Shown here piece after piece: positions 61,015 through 64,000 of a DNA stretch of 64,000 nucleotides (positions within the stretch are counted from its first letter, which is position 1; each line of letters starts with the position of its first letter). Both the position numbers and the translations under genes were made by a program. The DNA lies in the NCBI RefSeq assembly GCF_900112985.1, contig NZ_FONS01000002.1, positions 62,001 to 126,000 on the forward strand, in the 5' to 3' direction. Source of the stretch: Pedobacter antarcticus. Its GTDB lineage: Bacteria; Bacteroidota; Bacteroidia; Sphingobacteriales; Sphingobacteriaceae. The notes beneath the pieces were generated by a model. It did not search any database. It saw nothing but the letters and a program-made list of their open reading frames with translations, and was not told the origin of the DNA.

Positions 61015-61045
61015 CAAAGTTAAATGTTAAATTGATATGAACAAA
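61015..61045 (-). promoter_or_regulatory. consensus promoter TTTG-N19-TAACTTTG of the lipid A operon
   Basis: On the minus strand, TTTG (61045-61042) is followed by 19 bp and then TAACTTTG (61022-61015), a full Bacteroidota consensus. Only four bases separate it from the lpxD ATG, predicting a nearly leaderless mRNA. Confidence 0.75.
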
Positions 61046-61132
61046 TAATCCCACAAGTCATATTTTCAAACGCTGCACTTTGTCCAGCATGCTAAAAACG
61101 GAATTATTATTGGCTTTTTTTGTTAAAAAATG

Positions 61133-62362
61133 CTAAATTATTGTAGGATAACACAGGATGTGTTTCCTGACGGTTTTATCTAAGGATTTAAGGTTAGCCA
61201 AATCTGACGCTTTTGCAATATCCAGTATATCAAGATTTTTCATCAGAATACTGATCGTGCTCCCTCCACCGGAAATATGATAGGCCCGGTTGCTGATCTG
61301 GTCAGTGAATACAAAATAGGCTGCTTCTTCAGCACTGATTTTATAGGTGATCATTGCATGATCGAGCAGACGTTGTATCCGTTCGGGATCAGGAGAAGCA
61401 TTAGAAATTTCTGTTTTATATAAATTCCTGCTAACCAGCATCCGGCAAAGCAGGGACAGAATCCGGTCCCCGTTGTCCTGCCAAACCTTTACCGAGGTAA
61501 AGATATCCTGATCATCCAGCCTTGTGAATTGCTCCAGATGTAAAGGATCAGCAAAAAAATTGGCTGAAGACAATTCATTTTCTAAAAAGTGTGACAATGC
61601 GGGGGTAGCAAATAAACTTACACCATTCCTTGAAAGCTCTTTAGCCCTTTTGAGAATTTTAACCAGCAATTGCTCTCCGGAAATAACCGTTTTATGCAAA
61701 TACACCTGCCAGTACATCAATCGCCTTGCAATCAGGAATTTTTCAATACTGTAGATCCCTTTTTCTTCAATAACCAGATGACCGTCTGCGAGATTAAACA
61801 TCTTTATAATACGATCAAAACTGATCACTCCCTCACTTACCCCTGTAAAAAAACTGTCCCTGTTAAGATAGTCCATACGATCCAGATCTAACTGACTGGA
61901 AATCAACTGGTGTAAGAATTGTTTTCGATACCCGCCCCTGAAGATTGAAATTGCCATATCCAGACGTCCGTCGAATTCCACATTCAGCTTTTCCATAATT
62001 TGCATGGAAATGTCCTCATGTTTTATATCTCTGACTAATGAATGCTCCAGCGCGTGCGAAAAAGGACCGTGCCCAACATCATGCAATAAAATTGCAATGG
62101 TAGCGCTTTCCTCCTCTTCCACGCTGATTTCATGCCCTTTACCTCGTAATACCTCTATTGCCAAACTCATCAGGTGCATGGCACCAAGCGCATGATGAAA
62201 ACGGGTATGCAATGCTCCCGGATAAACCAGGTGGGTCATGCCGAGTTGCTTGATATAACGAAGCCGCTGAAAATAAGGGTGAGACACCAGATCAAAGATC
62301 AGTTCGGACGGAATTTTGATAAACCCGTAGACCGGATCATTTATGATTTTCTTTTTGTTCAA
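61133..62362 (-). CDS. HD domain-containing phosphohydrolase
   Basis: This 409-residue HD-superfamily protein resembles the SAMHD1/dGTPase-like group. The metal-binding motif is RFHHALGAMHLM (His), then LLHDVGHGPFSHALEHS (the HD pair with further His). ISSQLDLDRMDYLNRDSFFTG follows with the last Asp. Related proteins hydrolyse dNTPs or unknown nucleotides; activity was not determined. The start PVYGFIKIPSELIFDLVSHP is typical. It is divergent from porX, with 101 bp between starts. Confidence 0.85.
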   Translation of the reverse strand: MNKKKIINDPVYGFIKIPSELIFDLVSHPYFQRLRYIKQLGMTHLVYPGALHTRFHHALGAMHLMSLAIEVLRGKGHEISVEEEESATIAILLHDVGHGPFSHALEHSLVRDIKHEDISMQIMEKLNVEFDGRLDMAISIFRGGYRKQFLHQLISSQLDLDRMDYLNRDSFFTGVSEGVISFDRIIKMFNLADGHLVIEEKGIYSIEKFLIARRLMYWQVYLHKTVISGEQLLVKILKRAKELSRNGVSLFATPALSHFLENELSSANFFADPLHLEQFTRLDDQDIFTSVKVWQDNGDRILSLLCRMLVSRNLYKTEISNASPDPERIQRLLDHAMITYKISAEEAAYFVFTDQISNRAYHISGGGSTISILMKNLDILDIAKASDLANLKSLDKTVRKHILCYPTII

Positions 62363-62463
62363 TCAGGTAAAATAAATTATACGGTACAAAAATTGCTATT
62401 TTTATCGGTAATCAGAAAGAGATCACTTTTTTTGAAGAATTATTTACACTAGACACTCAAATA

Positions 62464-64000
62464 ATGCAGGAAACCAAGATTTTATGGGCCGATGATGAGA
62501 TCAACTTATTAAAACCACATATATTATTACTGAACGAAAAAGGATACCATGTCACTACCTTCACCAACGGCAATGATGCGTTAGAAGCATTTGGTAAAGA
62601 GCACTTTGACTTAGTTTTTCTTGACGAGAATATGCCAGGTATGAGCGGATTGGAAACTTTGTCTGCCATAAAGAACATTAAAAATGACGTTCCCGTGGTA
62701 TTGATCACTAAAAGTGAAGAAGAGAACCTGATGGAAGATGCTATCGGTTCTAAAATTGACGATTACCTGATCAAACCTGTAAACCCTAAACAGGTATTAC
62801 TAACTATCAAAAAAATCATAGATAACAAGAGGTTGATCAGCGCAAAGACCTCCATGGCTTATCAGCAGGATTTCAGAAGACTAGGTATGACACTGAATGA
62901 TAAACTGAGCTATGAAGAATGGGTAGAAGTTTATAAAAAACTGGTTTTTTGGGAACTTGAACTCGAAAAACTAGATGATCCGCAGATGCACGAGATTCTC
63001 ACCATGCAGAAGTCTGAGGCGAATACACAGTTTTCTCGCTTTATAGAAGATAATTATCTTGGTTGGGTAAACGGTAAAGAAAAACCTCCGCTGCTCTCTA
63101 ATGAGCTGCTGAAGAAAAAAGCTTTCCCACATATCAACCCCAATACACCAGTTTTCTTCATCCTCATTGACAATCTGCGTTATGACCAGTGGAAAATCAT
63201 TAACCCGCTGATCACAGAACATTTCAGACTCGATGAAGAAGATATATATTCCAGTATCCTACCGACAGCAACGCAATATGCCCGAAATTCTATTTTTTCC
63301 GGTCTGATGCCGCTGGAAATGGAGAAAAGATTCCCTAAGCTTTGGCAGAATGATGACGAGGAAGGTGGCAAAAACATGCACGAAGAAGAATTCCTCGCCG
63401 AACAGATCAAACGCAGTGTACGTCATGACTGTAAATTCAGCTATCATAAAATATTAACTTATGATGACGGTAAGGCGCTAACAGATCAGGTAAATAAACT
63501 GATGCAGAATGAGTTTAACGCTATCGTTTACAATTTTGTTGATATGCTTTCTCATGCCCGTACTGACATGGCTATGATTCGTGAACTGGCAAACGATGAC
63601 GCAGCTTACCGTTCGCTTACTTTAAGCTGGTTTGAACACTCGCCACTTTTGGAACTGCTCAAAAAGCTTTCTCAAAAAAGAGTAAAAGTAGTTATTACAA
63701 CTGATCACGGAACCATAAGAGTTAAACATCCGAGTAAAGTAATCGGAGACAGGAATACGAATACTAATCTGCGTTACAAACAGGGACGGAACTTGAATTA
63801 TAATGCAAAAGAGGTGTTCCTGATTAAAAATCCACATGAGGCACAACTGCCTAAAATCAATATTAGTTCTAATTATATCTTTGCAAAAGAAGACCGTTAT
63901 TTTGTTTATCAGAATAACTACAACCAGTTTGTGAATTACTATAATGAAACCTTCCAGCACGGTGGGATTTCATTGGAAGAGATGATCATTCCGGTTGCAA
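62464..64000 (+). CDS. porX: PorX-type response regulator with PglZ domain, C-terminus outside the window
   Basis: PorX is the response regulator of the PorX/PorY system controlling the type IX secretion system in Bacteroidota; its PglZ domain is an alkaline-phosphatase-fold phosphodiesterase. The visible 512 codons begin with a receiver (ILWADDEINLL, phosphoacceptor D54 in LVFLDENMPGMSGL, K in YLIKPVNPK). A helical linker and the PglZ domain follow, with FFILIDNLRYDQW (metal Asp), SILPTATQYARNSIFSG (nucleophile Thr region), VVITTDHGTIRV (Asp-His) and the closing FQHGGISLEEMIIP. No sensor kinase or T9SS gene is visible. Short intergenic space to the divergent HD gene. Confidence 0.9.
   Translation, partial: MQETKILWADDEINLLKPHILLLNEKGYHVTTFTNGNDALEAFGKEHFDLVFLDENMPGMSGLETLSAIKNIKNDVPVVLITKSEEENLMEDAIGSKIDDYLIKPVNPKQVLLTIKKIIDNKRLISAKTSMAYQQDFRRLGMTLNDKLSYEEWVEVYKKLVFWELELEKLDDPQMHEILTMQKSEANTQFSRFIEDNYLGWVNGKEKPPLLSNELLKKKAFPHINPNTPVFFILIDNLRYDQWKIINPLITEHFRLDEEDIYSSILPTATQYARNSIFSGLMPLEMEKRFPKLWQNDDEEGGKNMHEEEFLAEQIKRSVRHDCKFSYHKILTYDDGKALTDQVNKLMQNEFNAIVYNFVDMLSHARTDMAMIRELANDDAAYRSLTLSWFEHSPLLELLKKLSQKRVKVVITTDHGTIRVKHPSKVIGDRNTNTNLRYKQGRNLNYNAKEVFLIKNPHEAQLPKINISSNYIFAKEDRYFVYQNNYNQFVNYYNETFQHGGISLEEMIIPVA

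Overview
The window looks like a chromosomal segment of a Bacteroidota bacterium, most likely of the Sphingobacteriaceae (Pedobacter-like). The grounds are: promoters of the Bacteroidota type (TTTG or TTG, 19-20 bp, TAnnTTTG) before several genes; a fused LpxC-FabZ protein; a PorX-type response regulator with a PglZ domain; DUF2911, HYC_CC_PP and DUF3347 proteins typical of the phylum; and a TPR sensor with a C-terminal helix-turn-helix. Genus is inference only. No tRNA, rRNA, CRISPR array, prophage or complete insertion sequence was seen.

Layout. 1-5.2 kb: trmB (cut by the left edge), GDP-fucose synthase, OxyR facing a Mn-type superoxide dismutase, tadA, a CsaA-like protein and an RlmI-like methyltransferase. 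5.3-12.6 kb: TPR/HTH sensor, CpsB-type phosphatase, nucleoid-associated protein, TerC protein, and an ECF sigma operon ending in a secreted QYG-repeat protein. 12.7-20.2 kb: aspS, a YtxH/holin-like envelope operon, an NtrC-type regulator, an enoyl-CoA hydratase and glnS. 20.2-21.4 kb: a 1.2 kb gene-free stretch holding four tandem copies of a roughly 190-200 bp structured repeat, the most unusual object in the window. 21.4-24.1 kb: a lipoprotein amidase and a DPP III-like lipoprotein peptidase. 24.2-31.1 kb: a six-gene signalling operon (two kinases, two single receivers, CheR and CheB) with no chemoreceptor or flagellar gene. 31.2-38.5 kb: zinc peptidase, gltX, a histidine kinase operon, a second ECF sigma pair and small membrane proteins. 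38.6-43.3 kb: a TetR-controlled TolC/EmrA/EmrB-type efflux operon. 43.5-50.9 kb: PEP carboxylase, AhpD-like protein, peroxiredoxin, S9 peptidase and an extradiol dioxygenase-like protein. 50.9-54.1 kb: YceI and a small metal (copper-like) handling group. 54.2-57.0 kb: cyclophilin, exonuclease III, 5-formyl-THF cyclo-ligase and EF-P. 57.1-61.0 kb: lpxD, lpxC-fabZ, lpxA and an ABC ATPase in one operon. 61.1-64.0 kb: an HD phosphohydrolase, and divergent porX running off the right edge.

How the genes fit together. Most of the window is housekeeping (three aminoacyl-tRNA synthetases, lipid A, EF-P, PEPC) mixed with signal transduction and envelope or oxidative-stress functions (OxyR, SOD, peroxiredoxin, AhpD). 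Promoter boxes read by eye help choose several starts. They also suggest that four transcripts (rlmI, lpxD, the HYC_CC_PP gene and the 5-FTHF ligase) begin at or within about 3 nt of the start codon. All functional calls come from reading motifs; no database search was possible.
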